DNA of 64,000 nucleotides from Micromonospora coerulea (GCF_016598485.1 NZ_JAEMUW010000001.1:1-64000); one strand, 5' to 3'. Shown: positions 25,896 through 34,379, counted from the first letter of the stretch. The notes: generated by a model not told the origin, from the letters alone. A program made the numbers and translations.

Positions 25896-28019
25896 ATGGG
25901 TCAGGATCGGGTGGCGGTACGGGAACAGGCCGAGGCGGTGCTGCGGCGGTTGGCCGGCGAGCACGCCCGGCTCCGCGAGGACCAGTGGCGGGCGATCGAG
26001 GCGCTGGTGGTCGACCGGCGTCGGGTGCTCTGCGTCCAGCGCACCGGGTGGGGCAAGTCCGCGGTCTACTTCGTGGCGACCGCCCTGCTGCGCGAGCGCC
26101 CCGACGCCGCCGGCCCGACCGTGATCGTCTCCCCGCTGCTGGCGCTGATGCGTAACCAGGTCGAGTCGGCGGCCCGGGCCGGCATCCGGGCCCGCACCAT
26201 CAACTCCGCCAACCTCGACGAGTGGGACGAGATCACCGCCGAGATCCACGCCGGTGCGGTCGACGTGCTGCTGATCAGCCCGGAGCGGCTCAACAACCCG
26301 GACTTCCGGGACACGGTGCTGCCGAAGCTGGCCGCCACCACCGGCCTGCTGGTGGTGGACGAGGCGCACTGCGTCTCCGACTGGGGGCACGACTTCCGCC
26401 CGGACTACCGCCGGCTGCGGACCTTCCTGGGCAACCTGCCGGAACGCACCCCGGTGCTGGCCACCACCGCGACGGCGAACGAGCGGGTGACGGCCGACGT
26501 CGCGGAGCAGCTCGGTGACGCCCTGGTGCTGCGGGGCACCCTCGACCGGGAGTCGCTGCGGCTGGGCGTACTCGAGCTGCCGAGCCCGGCCCACCGGCTG
26601 GCCTGGCTCGCCGACCACCTGGACCGGCTCCCCGGCTCGGGGATCATCTACACGCTGACCGTCGCGGCGGCCGTTGAGACCGCGGAGTTCCTCCGGGCCC
26701 GGGGCTGGTCGGTGGCCTCCTACACCGGGCAGGCCGAGGACGCCGACCGGCGGGCGGCCGAGCAGGACCTGCTCGACAACAAGATCAAGGCGCTGGTGGC
26801 CACCTCCGCGCTGGGCATGGGCTTCGACAAGCCGGACCTGGGCTTCGTGGTGCACCTCGGCGCGCCGCCCTCGCCGATCGCCTACTACCAGCAGGTCGGC
26901 CGGGCCGGACGCGCCGTCGAGCACGCCGAGGTGCTGCTGCTGCCGGGGGTTGAGGACGCCGCCATCTGGCGCTACTTCGCCTCGCTGGCCTTCCCACCCG
27001 AGGAGCAGGTCCGGGCCGTGCTGGCCGCCCTGCGCACCGACCGGCCGCTCTCCACCCAGGCCCTCGAGCCCCTCGTCGACCTGCGCCGGGCCCGGCTGGA
27101 GCTGATGCTCAAGGTGCTCGACGTGGACGGCGCGGTCCGCCGGGTCCGCGGTGGCTGGCTCGCCACCGGTGAGCCGTGGGTCTACGACGAGGCCCGGTTG
27201 CGCCGCGTCGCCGAGGCGCGCACCGCCGAGCAGCAGGCCATGCGGGAGTACGCGACCACGCCCGGCTGCCGGATGCGGTACCTGCGTGAGTGCCTTGACG
27301 ACGCCGGGGCGGGCGACTGCGGCCGCTGCGACCGGTGCGCCGGCCCGCTCTTCGCCGCCGAGGTGTCGGACGCCGCGCTGGCCGCCGCGCAGACCTTCCT
27401 GGGCCGCCCCGGCGTGGAGATCGCGCCGAAGAAGCTCTGGCCGACCGGCCTGGAGGCGGTGGGCGTACCGCTGAAGGGGCGCATCCCGCCCGCGGAGCAG
27501 GCGCTGTCCGGGCGGGCCGTGGGCCGGCTTTCCGACCTGGGCTGGGGTGGGCGGCTGCGCGGCCTGGTCGGGCCGGACGCGGCGGACGGCCCGGTCCCGG
27601 ACGACGTGGCCGCGGCCGTGGTGGAGGTGCTGAAGGCCTGGGCGCACGGCGACGACCCGTGGCCGCGCCGCCCGGTCGGCGTGGTCGCGGTGGGCTCCCG
27701 CACCCGCCCCGCGCTGGTCGCGTCGCTCGCCGAGCGGATCGCCGCGGTCGGCCGGCTCCCGCTGCTCGGCCGGGTCGTCCCTCACGGCCCGGCCGGTCCC
27801 GGTGGGCCGCGCGGCAACAGCGCCCAGCGGGTACGTGCGCTGGATGACGCCTTCGCCGTCCCCGACGAGTTGGCCGACGCCCTCGGCGGGCTGGACGGGC
27901 CGGTGCTGCTCGTCGACGACCTGGTCGACTCCGGCTGGACGATGACCATGGTGGCCCGGCTGCTGCGCCGGTCCGGCGCCCCCGACGTGCTGCCGCTCGC
28001 CCTCGCGGTGGCCGGCTGA
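25896..28019 (+). CDS. RecQ-type DNA helicase with C-terminal phosphoribosyltransferase-like domain
   Basis: A 707-residue fusion. The helicase core (about 20-360) has Walker A QRTGWGKS, motif II VVDEAHCVSDWGHDFRPDYR, TATAN and motif VI QVGRAGRA. A RecQ zinc site follows (about 446-475) with four Cys in CRMRYLREC and CGRCDRC. The last 110 residues (about 590-707) resemble a type I phosphoribosyltransferase: VGVVAVGSRTRPALVASLA and the PRPP-loop motif VLLVDDLVDSGWTMTM. The enzyme should unwind DNA 3' to 5'; the second domain may bind PRPP or a nucleotide. ATG 25896 stands six bases after TAGAAA, possibly leaderless. Upstream is the SARP-like gene. Confidence 0.87.
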   Translation: MGQDRVAVREQAEAVLRRLAGEHARLREDQWRAIEALVVDRRRVLCVQRTGWGKSAVYFVATALLRERPDAAGPTVIVSPLLALMRNQVESAARAGIRARTINSANLDEWDEITAEIHAGAVDVLLISPERLNNPDFRDTVLPKLAATTGLLVVDEAHCVSDWGHDFRPDYRRLRTFLGNLPERTPVLATTATANERVTADVAEQLGDALVLRGTLDRESLRLGVLELPSPAHRLAWLADHLDRLPGSGIIYTLTVAAAVETAEFLRARGWSVASYTGQAEDADRRAAEQDLLDNKIKALVATSALGMGFDKPDLGFVVHLGAPPSPIAYYQQVGRAGRAVEHAEVLLLPGVEDAAIWRYFASLAFPPEEQVRAVLAALRTDRPLSTQALEPLVDLRRARLELMLKVLDVDGAVRRVRGGWLATGEPWVYDEARLRRVAEARTAEQQAMREYATTPGCRMRYLRECLDDAGAGDCGRCDRCAGPLFAAEVSDAALAAAQTFLGRPGVEIAPKKLWPTGLEAVGVPLKGRIPPAEQALSGRAVGRLSDLGWGGRLRGLVGPDAADGPVPDDVAAAVVEVLKAWAHGDDPWPRRPVGVVAVGSRTRPALVASLAERIAAVGRLPLLGRVVPHGPAGPGGPRGNSAQRVRALDDAFAVPDELADALGGLDGPVLLVDDLVDSGWTMTMVARLLRRSGAPDVLPLALAVAG

Positions 28020-28130
28020 CCCGGTCGCGTCCGGGGGTCGTCGGTGACCGGCGAAAAGTTCCCCGGCGAACCGGAATGCGAGCGTCGCCACCGTTACCCG
28101 CCGGCCGGGGGGCGGCACCCCGTCCGGCGG

Positions 28131-28136
28131 TACCGT
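28131..28136 (+). promoter_or_regulatory. Leaderless -10 element TACCGT before copZ
   Basis: TACCGT ends seven bases before ATG 28144, placing the transcription start at the start codon. There is no ribosome-binding site. Confidence 0.45.
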
Positions 28137-28143
28137 GGGGCCC

Positions 28144-28374
28144 ATGAGCGAGCAGCGACCCGTCACCCAGACGTACGCCGTCACCGGGATGACCTGCGAG
28201 CACTGCGTGCGGGCGGTCACCGACGAACTGTCTGCGCTGCCCGGCGTGCAGGACGTCCGGGTGGACCTGGCGGCCGGCAGCGCCACCGTCACCAGCGCCG
28301 CCCCGCTGCCGGTGGAGTCGGTGCGGGCCGCCGTCGACGAGGCGGGCTACGAGCTGGCCGGCGGCGTTGCCTGA
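28144..28374 (+). CDS. copZ: Copper chaperone, CopZ-like HMA domain
   Basis: A 76-residue heavy-metal-associated domain with ferredoxin-like fold. The metal site is C18 and C21 in VTGMTCEHCVRAV. Such chaperones carry Cu(I) in the cytoplasm to a P-type ATPase or a CsoR-type sensor. No copper ATPase or CsoR gene lies in the window. The following gene overlaps its end by eight bases and encodes a His-rich membrane-anchored protein, suggesting a two-gene copper-handling unit. Confidence 0.9.
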   Translation: MSEQRPVTQTYAVTGMTCEHCVRAVTDELSALPGVQDVRVDLAAGSATVTSAAPLPVESVRAAVDEAGYELAGGVA

Positions 28375-29365
28375 GTCGCTGCCCGCCGGACCGACGGCTC
28401 CGCGCATGCCCCCCGCGCCAGCGGCGGAGCCGGGCCTCGCGGTGCGGGAGGCGGCCGTCGGGCCGGACCGGAGCACCCTGCGGCTGGCGCTGGTCGTCGG
28501 CGGGCTGGTGCTCGCCGTGCTGCTCGGCTTCGGCCTCGGCCGGCTGAACCCGCCGCTCAGCACCGGGGCCGGCGCGGTCCCGGCGGGCGCGGGCCACACC
28601 CACCCGCCCGGCACCGGCGCGCACGCGCACGGCGGGGTGACCGTCGACCAGGGCGCGGCGCTGGACGCCGGCGGCCTGTCGGTCAGCGCGGCCGGCTACA
28701 CGCTCACCCCGTCGACCGTGCAGTTCCCGGTCGGCCGGGCCGACGAGCTGCGGTTCCAGATCCGGGACGAGCGGCGCCGGGCGGTCACCCGGTTCGCCGT
28801 GGTGCACGACAAGCCGCTGCATCTGATCGTGGTCCGCCGGGACCTGACCGGCTACCAGCATCTGCACCCGACCATGGCGGCGGACGGCACCTGGTCGGTG
28901 CCGCTGACCCTGGCCGAGCCGGGGGTCTGGCGGGCGTACGCGGACTTCACCGCGGTCGCCGACGACGGCCGGCAGGCCGCCGTCACGCTCGGCGTCGACC
29001 TGACCGCACCCGGCGGGTACGCGCCCCGCCCGCTGCCGGCCGCCGCCACCACCAGCACGGTCGACGGGTGCACCGTCGACTACGCGGGCACCCCGAAGCC
29101 GGGGGAGTCGGTCCCGCTGCGCTTCCGGGTCCGGGCCGGTGCCGCCGCCGCGCCGCTGGAGCGCTACCTCGGCGCGTACGGCCATCTGGTCGCGCTCCGC
29201 GAGGGCGACCTGGGCTACCTGCACGTACACCCGGACAGCGGGCGGGACGGCGACGCCGTGGCGTTCCAACTCACCGTGCCCGGTCCCGGCCGCTACCGGA
29301 TGTTCCTGGACTTCCAGGTGGCCGGCGCGGTGCACACGGCCGCCTTCACCCTGACGGTGCCCTGA
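28367..29365 (+). CDS. Membrane-anchored His-rich protein, probably copper-linked
   Basis: A 332-residue protein: cytoplasmic tail, one membrane segment (about 39-58), a short His-rich stretch (GHTHPPGTGAHAHGG, about 76-90) and two extracellular beta-rich regions with conserved His pairs (DKPLHLIVVRRDLTGYQHLHP and YLGAYGHLVALREG with LGYLHVHPDSG). The His-x-His patterns suggest metal binding outside the cell. Together with the upstream copZ, copper is the best guess. The TTG start at 28367 overlaps copZ by eight bases; ATG 28406 is an alternative that still leaves the membrane segment intact. I cannot name a family with certainty. Confidence 0.75.
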   Translation: MPESLPAGPTAPRMPPAPAAEPGLAVREAAVGPDRSTLRLALVVGGLVLAVLLGFGLGRLNPPLSTGAGAVPAGAGHTHPPGTGAHAHGGVTVDQGAALDAGGLSVSAAGYTLTPSTVQFPVGRADELRFQIRDERRRAVTRFAVVHDKPLHLIVVRRDLTGYQHLHPTMAADGTWSVPLTLAEPGVWRAYADFTAVADDGRQAAVTLGVDLTAPGGYAPRPLPAAATTSTVDGCTVDYAGTPKPGESVPLRFRVRAGAAAAPLERYLGAYGHLVALREGDLGYLHVHPDSGRDGDAVAFQLTVPGPGRYRMFLDFQVAGAVHTAAFTLTVP

Positions 29366-29369
29366 CCCC

Positions 29370-29786
29370 TCAGCCGGCCCGGCGGATCGGGCGGCGGGCC
29401 AGGTAGCGGAGCAGGTCGCGGATGTGGTGCTTCTCCTCGGCGGGAACGCTCGGATCGGCCAGCCGCTCCAGGATCACCCGGACGTCCGCCTCGACCGGGC
29501 CGTCCTCGGCACGGCGGCGCGGGCTGGGTCCCGCGTCCGGCAGGCCCAGGGCCCGGAAGGCGGCGGCCACGGGCAGATCGAGGGCGGCGCAGAAGCCGCG
29601 CACCTTGGCCAGTTCGGGGTAGTCCTGCCAGTCGCCGGCGAGCCACCGGAACACGGTGGACCGGCCCACACCGGTGTGCGTGGCCAGGTCGGTCACCGTC
29701 CACCCGCGCTCTTCGCGGGCGTCGTCGATGGCCCGACGCACGAAACGCGCGAAGGCCATCTGTGGCGAAACCTCTGCGGAACCCAT
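29370..29786 (-). CDS. XRE-family helix-turn-helix regulator
   Basis: A 138-residue DNA-binding protein. The XRE-type domain occupies about 10-80: AFARFVRRAIDDAREERGWT, VTDLATHTGVGRSTVFRWLA and a supporting helix. The remainder is a charged helix ending LRYLARRPIRRAG, without a recognised effector domain. ATG 29786 has a weak upstream GCAGGG. A promoter candidate (29838-29865) and a palindrome over the expected transcription start (29816-29831) fit autoregulation. It is convergent with the copZ pair, with a four-base gap. Confidence 0.85.
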   Translation of the reverse strand: MGSAEVSPQMAFARFVRRAIDDAREERGWTVTDLATHTGVGRSTVFRWLAGDWQDYPELAKVRGFCAALDLPVAAAFRALGLPDAGPSPRRRAEDGPVEADVRVILERLADPSVPAEEKHHIRDLLRYLARRPIRRAG

Positions 29787-29815
29787 CCCTGCGGGATCTT
29801 CCCTTTCCCGGCCCT

Positions 29816-29831
29816 CGCACCGGACGGTGCG
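29816..29831. promoter_or_regulatory. Palindrome at the XRE gene transcription start
   Basis: CGCACC (29816-29821) and GGTGCG (29826-29831) are inverted around GGAC. The site overlaps the start point predicted from the promoter at 29838-29865, a typical place for an autorepressor. Confidence 0.35.
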
Positions 29832-29837
29832 CCTAAG

Positions 29838-29865
29838 AGGGTAGTACGGCTCGAGGCGGAGACAA
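29838..29865 (-). promoter_or_regulatory. Candidate promoter of the XRE gene
   Basis: On the reverse strand TTGTCT (29865-29860) and TACCCT (29843-29838) are separated by 16 bases. Transcription would start near 29831, about 45 bases before the ATG. Confidence 0.4.
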
Positions 29866-30074
29866 CTGACTGATCGGTCCGAAGGTCTCGTGGGCGGGAC
29901 CGGCCCGGCGGCGCGCCTTCGCGGCCGCCGGCAACGCCGAGTACCAGGGCACCGTCGTGCCCCTCCCACCGCTTCGCCGGAGCACGAACGTGCCGGGAAC
30001 CAGGGGCACGGCCAGCGGGTCTCCGCCTTCCAGCGGAGCGCCGCGGAGCGCAACCGCGGCACCGACCGGCGCCG

Positions 30075-31241
30075 CTAGGCGGCCGGCCCCTCGGCGGTCG
30101 CGTCGGACAGCAGCGTCGCCAACCGCGGCGTGATCCGCCACTGGTCGACCAGCTCCCGGTACTCGGCCTGCTGGGCCTCGGTCGGGGCGGTACCGGTCCG
30201 GCGGGCCCGGATCAGCAGGTTCCGTGGGGTGTGCCGGGAGTCGACGAACTCGACCACCTCGGCCCGGTAGCCGTGCAGCCGGAGCAGCCCGGCCCGCAGC
30301 GCGTCGGTGAGGACGTCCGCGAAGCGCTCCCGCAGGATGCCCTGCCGGGTGAGCAGCTCGTACGGCGGAGGCGCCGGCTGCGCGCGCAGCTGGGCCGCGA
30401 TGTCGTGGTGGCAGCAGGGCGCGGCGAGCACCCAGCGGGCACCCCACCGGACGGCGCGGGCCAGCGCCTCGTCCGTGGCGGTGTCGCAGGCGTGCAGCGC
30501 GAGTACCAGATCCGGCGCGGGCTCGACCACCGCGTCGGCGATGGTGCCGGCGACGAAGCCGACCTGCCCCGCCCAGCCCAGCCGCTCGGCCAGCTCGGTG
30601 TTGCGCCGCCGCTGGTCCTCGCGCACGTCCACCCCGACCAGCTCCACGTCGAGCCCGCGTGCGGTGAGGTACCGGTGGGCCGCGAAGGTCAGGTAGGCGT
30701 TGCCGCAGCCCAGATCGACCACGCGCAGCGGGCCGGTCAGGTCGTCGGGGAGGGTCGCGGCCAGCGCCCGCAGGAATGCGTCCACCTGGCGGCGCTTCGC
30801 CGCCGAGCCACCGATCTCGGTGAAGATCGGGTCGCCCGGGTCGAGCAGGTAGTCCTTCTCCCGGTCGTGTCCGCCCGGCTCCGCCACCGGCCGGGTCGCC
30901 GCCGCCCGGTGCACCTGCGCCTCACCCGACTTGGTCACCCGCAGTTGCAGCGTCGCGTCGGCCGTCTCCACGTGCCAGTTGCCGAACGGCTCAGCGAGCA
31001 GTGCGTCGACCGCCGCGGCGGCCTCCGCGCCGGGCGCCACGTTCCGCGTGTACGGCCGGGCGCCGTCGGAGGTGGAGATCTGCAGGCGCGGGCCGGTCTT
31101 CAGGGTGACCTGCCGCAGCTCGGCCCGGACCACCGAGGGGTGCTGCCCCCGGCGCCGTCCGGCGGCGACCGCCCGGGTCAGGGCGGGGTCGAGCAGCAGT
31201 GCGCGCACCTCGGTCAGGGCCGCGTCCAGCGGTTCCGGCAT
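30075..31241 (-). CDS. SAM-dependent methyltransferase, class I
   Basis: A 388-residue protein. Residues about 1-130 have no clear match. Residues about 165-330 form a Rossmann methyltransferase with VVDLGCGNAYLTFAAH as the SAM-binding motif I, ELVGVDVRE as the acidic strand end and LVLALHACDTATD as motif IV; APCCHHDIAAQL follows. This arrangement, with a Cys-Cys-His-His string after motif IV, is that of the Methyltransf_32 (METTL25/RRNAD1-like) group, some of which act on RNA or ribosomal protein. ATG 31241 was chosen because it begins the conserved part; GGAAGG lies further upstream. The substrate is unknown. Confidence 0.82.
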   Translation of the reverse strand: MPEPLDAALTEVRALLLDPALTRAVAAGRRRGQHPSVVRAELRQVTLKTGPRLQISTSDGARPYTRNVAPGAEAAAAVDALLAEPFGNWHVETADATLQLRVTKSGEAQVHRAAATRPVAEPGGHDREKDYLLDPGDPIFTEIGGSAAKRRQVDAFLRALAATLPDDLTGPLRVVDLGCGNAYLTFAAHRYLTARGLDVELVGVDVREDQRRRNTELAERLGWAGQVGFVAGTIADAVVEPAPDLVLALHACDTATDEALARAVRWGARWVLAAPCCHHDIAAQLRAQPAPPPYELLTRQGILRERFADVLTDALRAGLLRLHGYRAEVVEFVDSRHTPRNLLIRARRTGTAPTEAQQAEYRELVDQWRITPRLATLLSDATAEGPAA

Positions 31242-31401
31242 CGTTCCATCATCCTTCCGGTCGCCGGTGCTCCGGCGCGTGCGGCGTGTGTGGGCCAGGT
31301 GTTCGGGTGGTCCTTTGCTCTGCCCGGCCGACGCGACACCGGGTGGGCGGCGGTGTCGGCGCAGAGCAGGGCGTGCGCATGGCTGCGGCCTGCCCGACAG
31401 A

Positions 31402-31441
31402 CGACGTCCCCCGTACCGGCTCACCGGTGCGGGGGACGTCG
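31402..31441 (-). terminator. Terminator of the DEAD-box helicase gene
   Basis: Arms 31402-31419 and 31424-31441 pair over 18 bases around a 4-base loop with a single non-matching position. It lies 14 bases past the helicase stop on the reverse strand. Confidence 0.75.
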
Positions 31442-31454
31442 AATGTCGTACGGG

Positions 31455-33137
31455 TCAGTCGGCGGTCGCCTCGGCCGGTGCACCGGCGCCCGCACCGCCA
31501 CCACGGCGGCGCCGGCGGCGACGCGGCTTCGGCGTGCCCTCGCCCTCGCCGGTGGAGGTCGCGGCCGGCTCGGCCGGACCGCCCTCGGCGGTGATCACCG
31601 CGGTCGCCTCGCCGGCCATCGGCTCGCCGGCCCGGCGGCGCCGCCGCCGGCGCGGCGTCCGGGTGCCCTCTTCGGCCGACGCCTCGGCGGGCGTCTCCGC
31701 CTCGGGCGCGTCGCCCCCGTCGCGGCGACCGCCCCGACGGTCGGTCCGACCGCGGCCCTCGCCACGGCCCTCGCCGCGACCCTCGCCACGGCGCGGGCCA
31801 CGGACCTCGCCGCGCCGCGGCCGGCCACCGAGGTCCTCCTCGACCTCCGCCGACAGTCCGGCGCGGGTGCGCTCGGCGGTCGGCAGGGTGCCGGTCACGT
31901 CCCGGGAGATGTCCAGGTCGGTGTAGAGGTGCGGGGAGGTGTGGTACGTCTCCGCCGGCTCCGGCATTTCCAGCCCGAGGGTCTTGTCGATGATCCGCCA
32001 ACGGGGCATGTCGTCCCAGTCCACGAAGGTCACCGCGACGCCGGTCGCCCCGGCCCGGCCGGTACGACCGATCCGGTGGGTGTAGGTGTCCTGGTCCTCG
32101 GGGCAGTCGTAGTTGATGACGTGGGTGACGCCGGTGACGTCGAGCCCACGGGCCGCCACGTCGGTGGCGACCAGGATGTCGATCTTGCCGGCGCGGAACG
32201 CCCGCAGGGCCCGCTCCCGGGCGCCCTGGCCCAGGTCCCCGTGGACGGCGGCGACCGCGAAGCCGCGGAAGTCGAGGTCCTCGGCGACCCGGTCGGCGGC
32301 CCGCTTGGTCCGGGTGAAGATCATGGTCAGGCCCCGACCCTCCGCCTGGAGGATCCGCGCCACGATCTCGACCTTGTTCATCGAGTGGGTGCGGTAGACC
32401 AGTTGCTGGGTCTGCGGCGACGGGCCGGTCTCGGCGGTGTGCCCGGCGTGGATGGTCACCGGCCGGCGCAGGAAGCGCCGGGACAGGGCGACGATCGGGT
32501 CCGGCATGGTGGCCGAGAAGAGCATGGTCTGCCGGTCCTCCGGCAGCATCGCCAGGATCTTCTCGACGTCGTCGAGGAAGCCCAGGTCGAGCATCCGGTC
32601 GGCCTCGTCGAGGACCAGCGCGCGGACCCGGTCGAGTCGCAGGTGCTTCTGCTTCTGCAGGTCCATCAGCCGGCCGGGCGTACCGACCAGGATCTCGACG
32701 CCCTTGCGCAGCGCGTCGATCTGCGGCTCGTACGCCACGCCGCCGTAGATCGGCAGCACCCGCACGCCCCGGGTCTTGCCCGCGGCGGCGAGGTCCTTGG
32801 CGACCTGGATGCCCAGTTCGCGGGTGGGGACGACGACCAGCGCCTGCGGCACGCCGTCGCTGCCCTCGGCGGGGGCGAAGACGCGCTCCAGCAGCGGTAC
32901 GCCGAAGCCGAGGGTCTTGCCGGTGCCGGTCGGCGCCTGGCCGATCAGGTCGACACCGCGCAGCGCGATCGGCAGCGCGTACTCCTGGATGGCGAACGCG
33001 CGGATGATGCCGGCGGCGGCCAGCGCCTCGACGGTCTCCTGGCGGGCGCCGAGCTCGGTGAAGGTGGGAGCTTCCGGACGGACCGGAGCGGTGGGGGCCA
33101 GTTCCTGGCCCGTGTTGTCCTGAATCTGCTCGCTCAT
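31455..33137 (-). CDS. DEAD-box RNA helicase
   Basis: A 560-residue RhlE/CsdA-type RNA helicase. Motifs in order: Q motif FTELGARQETVEAL, motif I APTGTGKT, Ia PTRELG, Ib TPGRLMDL, II DEAD, III SAT, V VATDVAARGLD and VI HRIGRTGRAG. After about residue 410 the tail is disordered, with RGEGRGEGRGEGRG and runs of Arg (RRRRRRR), typical of RNA-binding extensions. It should remodel structured RNA in ribosome assembly or mRNA decay, often at low temperature. ATG 33137 lacks a close ribosome-binding site; GAGAGGG lies about 20 bases upstream. The leader contains a hairpin. Divergent from the ferritin-like gene, as at the rhlE-Rv3210c locus of mycobacteria. Confidence 0.92.
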   Translation of the reverse strand: MSEQIQDNTGQELAPTAPVRPEAPTFTELGARQETVEALAAAGIIRAFAIQEYALPIALRGVDLIGQAPTGTGKTLGFGVPLLERVFAPAEGSDGVPQALVVVPTRELGIQVAKDLAAAGKTRGVRVLPIYGGVAYEPQIDALRKGVEILVGTPGRLMDLQKQKHLRLDRVRALVLDEADRMLDLGFLDDVEKILAMLPEDRQTMLFSATMPDPIVALSRRFLRRPVTIHAGHTAETGPSPQTQQLVYRTHSMNKVEIVARILQAEGRGLTMIFTRTKRAADRVAEDLDFRGFAVAAVHGDLGQGARERALRAFRAGKIDILVATDVAARGLDVTGVTHVINYDCPEDQDTYTHRIGRTGRAGATGVAVTFVDWDDMPRWRIIDKTLGLEMPEPAETYHTSPHLYTDLDISRDVTGTLPTAERTRAGLSAEVEEDLGGRPRRGEVRGPRRGEGRGEGRGEGRGRTDRRGGRRDGGDAPEAETPAEASAEEGTRTPRRRRRRRAGEPMAGEATAVITAEGGPAEPAATSTGEGEGTPKPRRRRRRRGGGAGAGAPAEATAD

Positions 33138-33254
33138 GTGGATTTGGGGGTGCCCTCTCGTGGTGCGCCCCGTCATGTCCTCAGGGCGCGATCGGTATGG
33201 CGCGGGCCACACGGTCGGGGGCGGAATCGCCGAGCCGGACCGGGCCGCACGCGC

Positions 33255-33296
33255 GCCGTGGGTCGGATAACTCAGAATCGGACCGACGCCCACGGC
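33255..33296 (-). other. Hairpin in the DEAD-box gene leader region
   Basis: GCCGTGGGTCGG (33255-33266) pairs with CCGACGCCCACGGC (33283-33296) with a two-base bulge. It lies about 120-160 bases upstream of the helicase start and could fold in a long leader, as cold-induced helicase messages often have. Confidence 0.35.
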
Positions 33297-33421
33297 AACT
33301 CTTCCATACTACCTGAACCCCCTATTGGCCCTCCCGATTCCGGTGACGGGCCGGCATCCGGGTGTGACCGGTGTGACCTGCGCCACAAGAAGCTCGGCGC
33401 TCGCCGCTTGCGGGCGGGCGG

Positions 33422-33427
33422 TACCCT
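33422..33427 (+). promoter_or_regulatory. Leaderless -10 element TACCCT
   Basis: TACCCT ends seven bases before the GTG at 33435; no ribosome-binding site is present. Confidence 0.45.
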
Positions 33428-33434
33428 GCCGCTC

Positions 33435-34088
33435 GTGCCCGCCCCCACCGCGCCCGAGCCCGCCGTCGTCGACCTGCTCGGCCTGGTGGCGTACGGGGAA
33501 CTGCTCGCCTTCGACCGGCTGGCCGCCGACGCCCGCCTCGCCCCCGACCTGCGTCGCCGGGCCGCGCTGAGTGAGATGGCGGCGGCCGAGATGGGCAACT
33601 ACCGGCGGATCGCCGACCGGATCGCCGCGCTCGGGACGCCACCCGACGACGCGATGGCACCGTACGTCGAGGCGCTCCAGGCGTACCACGACTCGACCGA
33701 GCCGAAGGACTGGCTGGAGGCGGTCACCAAGGCGTACGTCGGGGATGCCATCACCGACGACTTCCTTCGGGAGATCGCGGACGGCCTGGCCGAGCCCGAC
33801 CGGCAGCTCGTCCTCGACGTTCTGCACGACTCCCGGTACGCCGAGTTCGCCGCCGCCGAGATGCGGGCCGCGATCGCGGCCGACCCGCGGGTGGCCAACC
33901 GGCTCTCGATGTGGGCCCGTCGGCTCGTCGGGGAGGCGCTCTCCCAGGCCGGGCGGGTCGCCGCCGCGGACCGGGGCGCACTCACTGCGCTGATCACCCG
34001 GCGGGAGGGTGTGGACGTGCCGGCGTTGTTCCGGCGGCTGACTGCCGCGCACACCGCGCGGATGACCGCCGTCGGGCTGAACAACTGA
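33435..34088 (+). CDS. Ferritin-like (MiaE-type) protein
   Basis: A 217-residue all-helical protein. The pattern LLGLVAYGELLAFDRLAADA, ALSEMAAAEMGNYRRIADRI and later LVLDVLHDSRYAEFAAAEM with Glu/His residues spaced as in ferritin-like four-helix bundles suggests a di-iron or degenerate di-iron fold related to tRNA hydroxylase MiaE, as in the mycobacterial Rv3210c group. GTG 33435 is set by the -10 element seven bases upstream. It is divergent from the DEAD-box helicase gene, an order kept in many actinobacteria. Function is not established. Confidence 0.8.
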   Translation: MPAPTAPEPAVVDLLGLVAYGELLAFDRLAADARLAPDLRRRAALSEMAAAEMGNYRRIADRIAALGTPPDDAMAPYVEALQAYHDSTEPKDWLEAVTKAYVGDAITDDFLREIADGLAEPDRQLVLDVLHDSRYAEFAAAEMRAAIAADPRVANRLSMWARRLVGEALSQAGRVAAADRGALTALITRREGVDVPALFRRLTAAHTARMTAVGLNN

Positions 34089-34151
34089 GCCGCCCCCGGC
34101 GTGCCGCGCGGCAGGGACGCCGGCGCGTCGCCTGCCGCGGCAGCCGGATCG

Positions 34152-34379
34152 TCAGCGGACGGTGAAGCCGACCGCGCGGGGCGAGGCCTCAGCGATCTCG
34201 ACGTAGGCGACCTTGCCGATCGGCACGATCACCCGCCGGCCCTTCTCGTCGGTCAGGGAGAGAGTGCCCTCGGCCTTGGCCATCGCGTCGGTCACGATCT
34301 GCTCGATCTCGGCCGGCGACTGCGCGCTCTCCAGAACCAGCTCGCGCGGCGCGTACTGCACGCCGATCTTGACCTCCAC
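34152..34379 (-). CDS. DUF3107 protein
   Basis: A 75-residue protein starting MEVKIGVQYAPRELVLES and containing QIVTDAMAKAEGTLSLTDEKG. It matches the small actinobacterial DUF3107 family (Rv3208A/TB9.4 in M. tuberculosis), of unknown function. GTG 34379 has GAGGAGG just upstream. It follows the TetR gene on the same strand, so the two are probably cotranscribed. Confidence 0.88.
   Translation of the reverse strand: MEVKIGVQYAPRELVLESAQSPAEIEQIVTDAMAKAEGTLSLTDEKGRRVIVPIGKVAYVEIAEASPRAVGFTVR

Noticed and set aside
25533-28292. Long reverse-strand frame opposite the RecQ gene
   Set aside because: It is antisense to a helicase with all canonical motifs; its product is low-complexity His/Arg/Gly.
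29787-30074. Small reverse or forward genes between the XRE and methyltransferase genes
   Set aside because: Frames here are short, without ribosome-binding sites or recognisable domains; only the XRE promoter region can be supported.
30231-33434. Forward frame of more than 1000 codons ending in the ferritin-like gene
   Set aside because: Only the last part from GTG 33435 looks like protein. The rest is antisense to the methyltransferase and the DEAD-box helicase.
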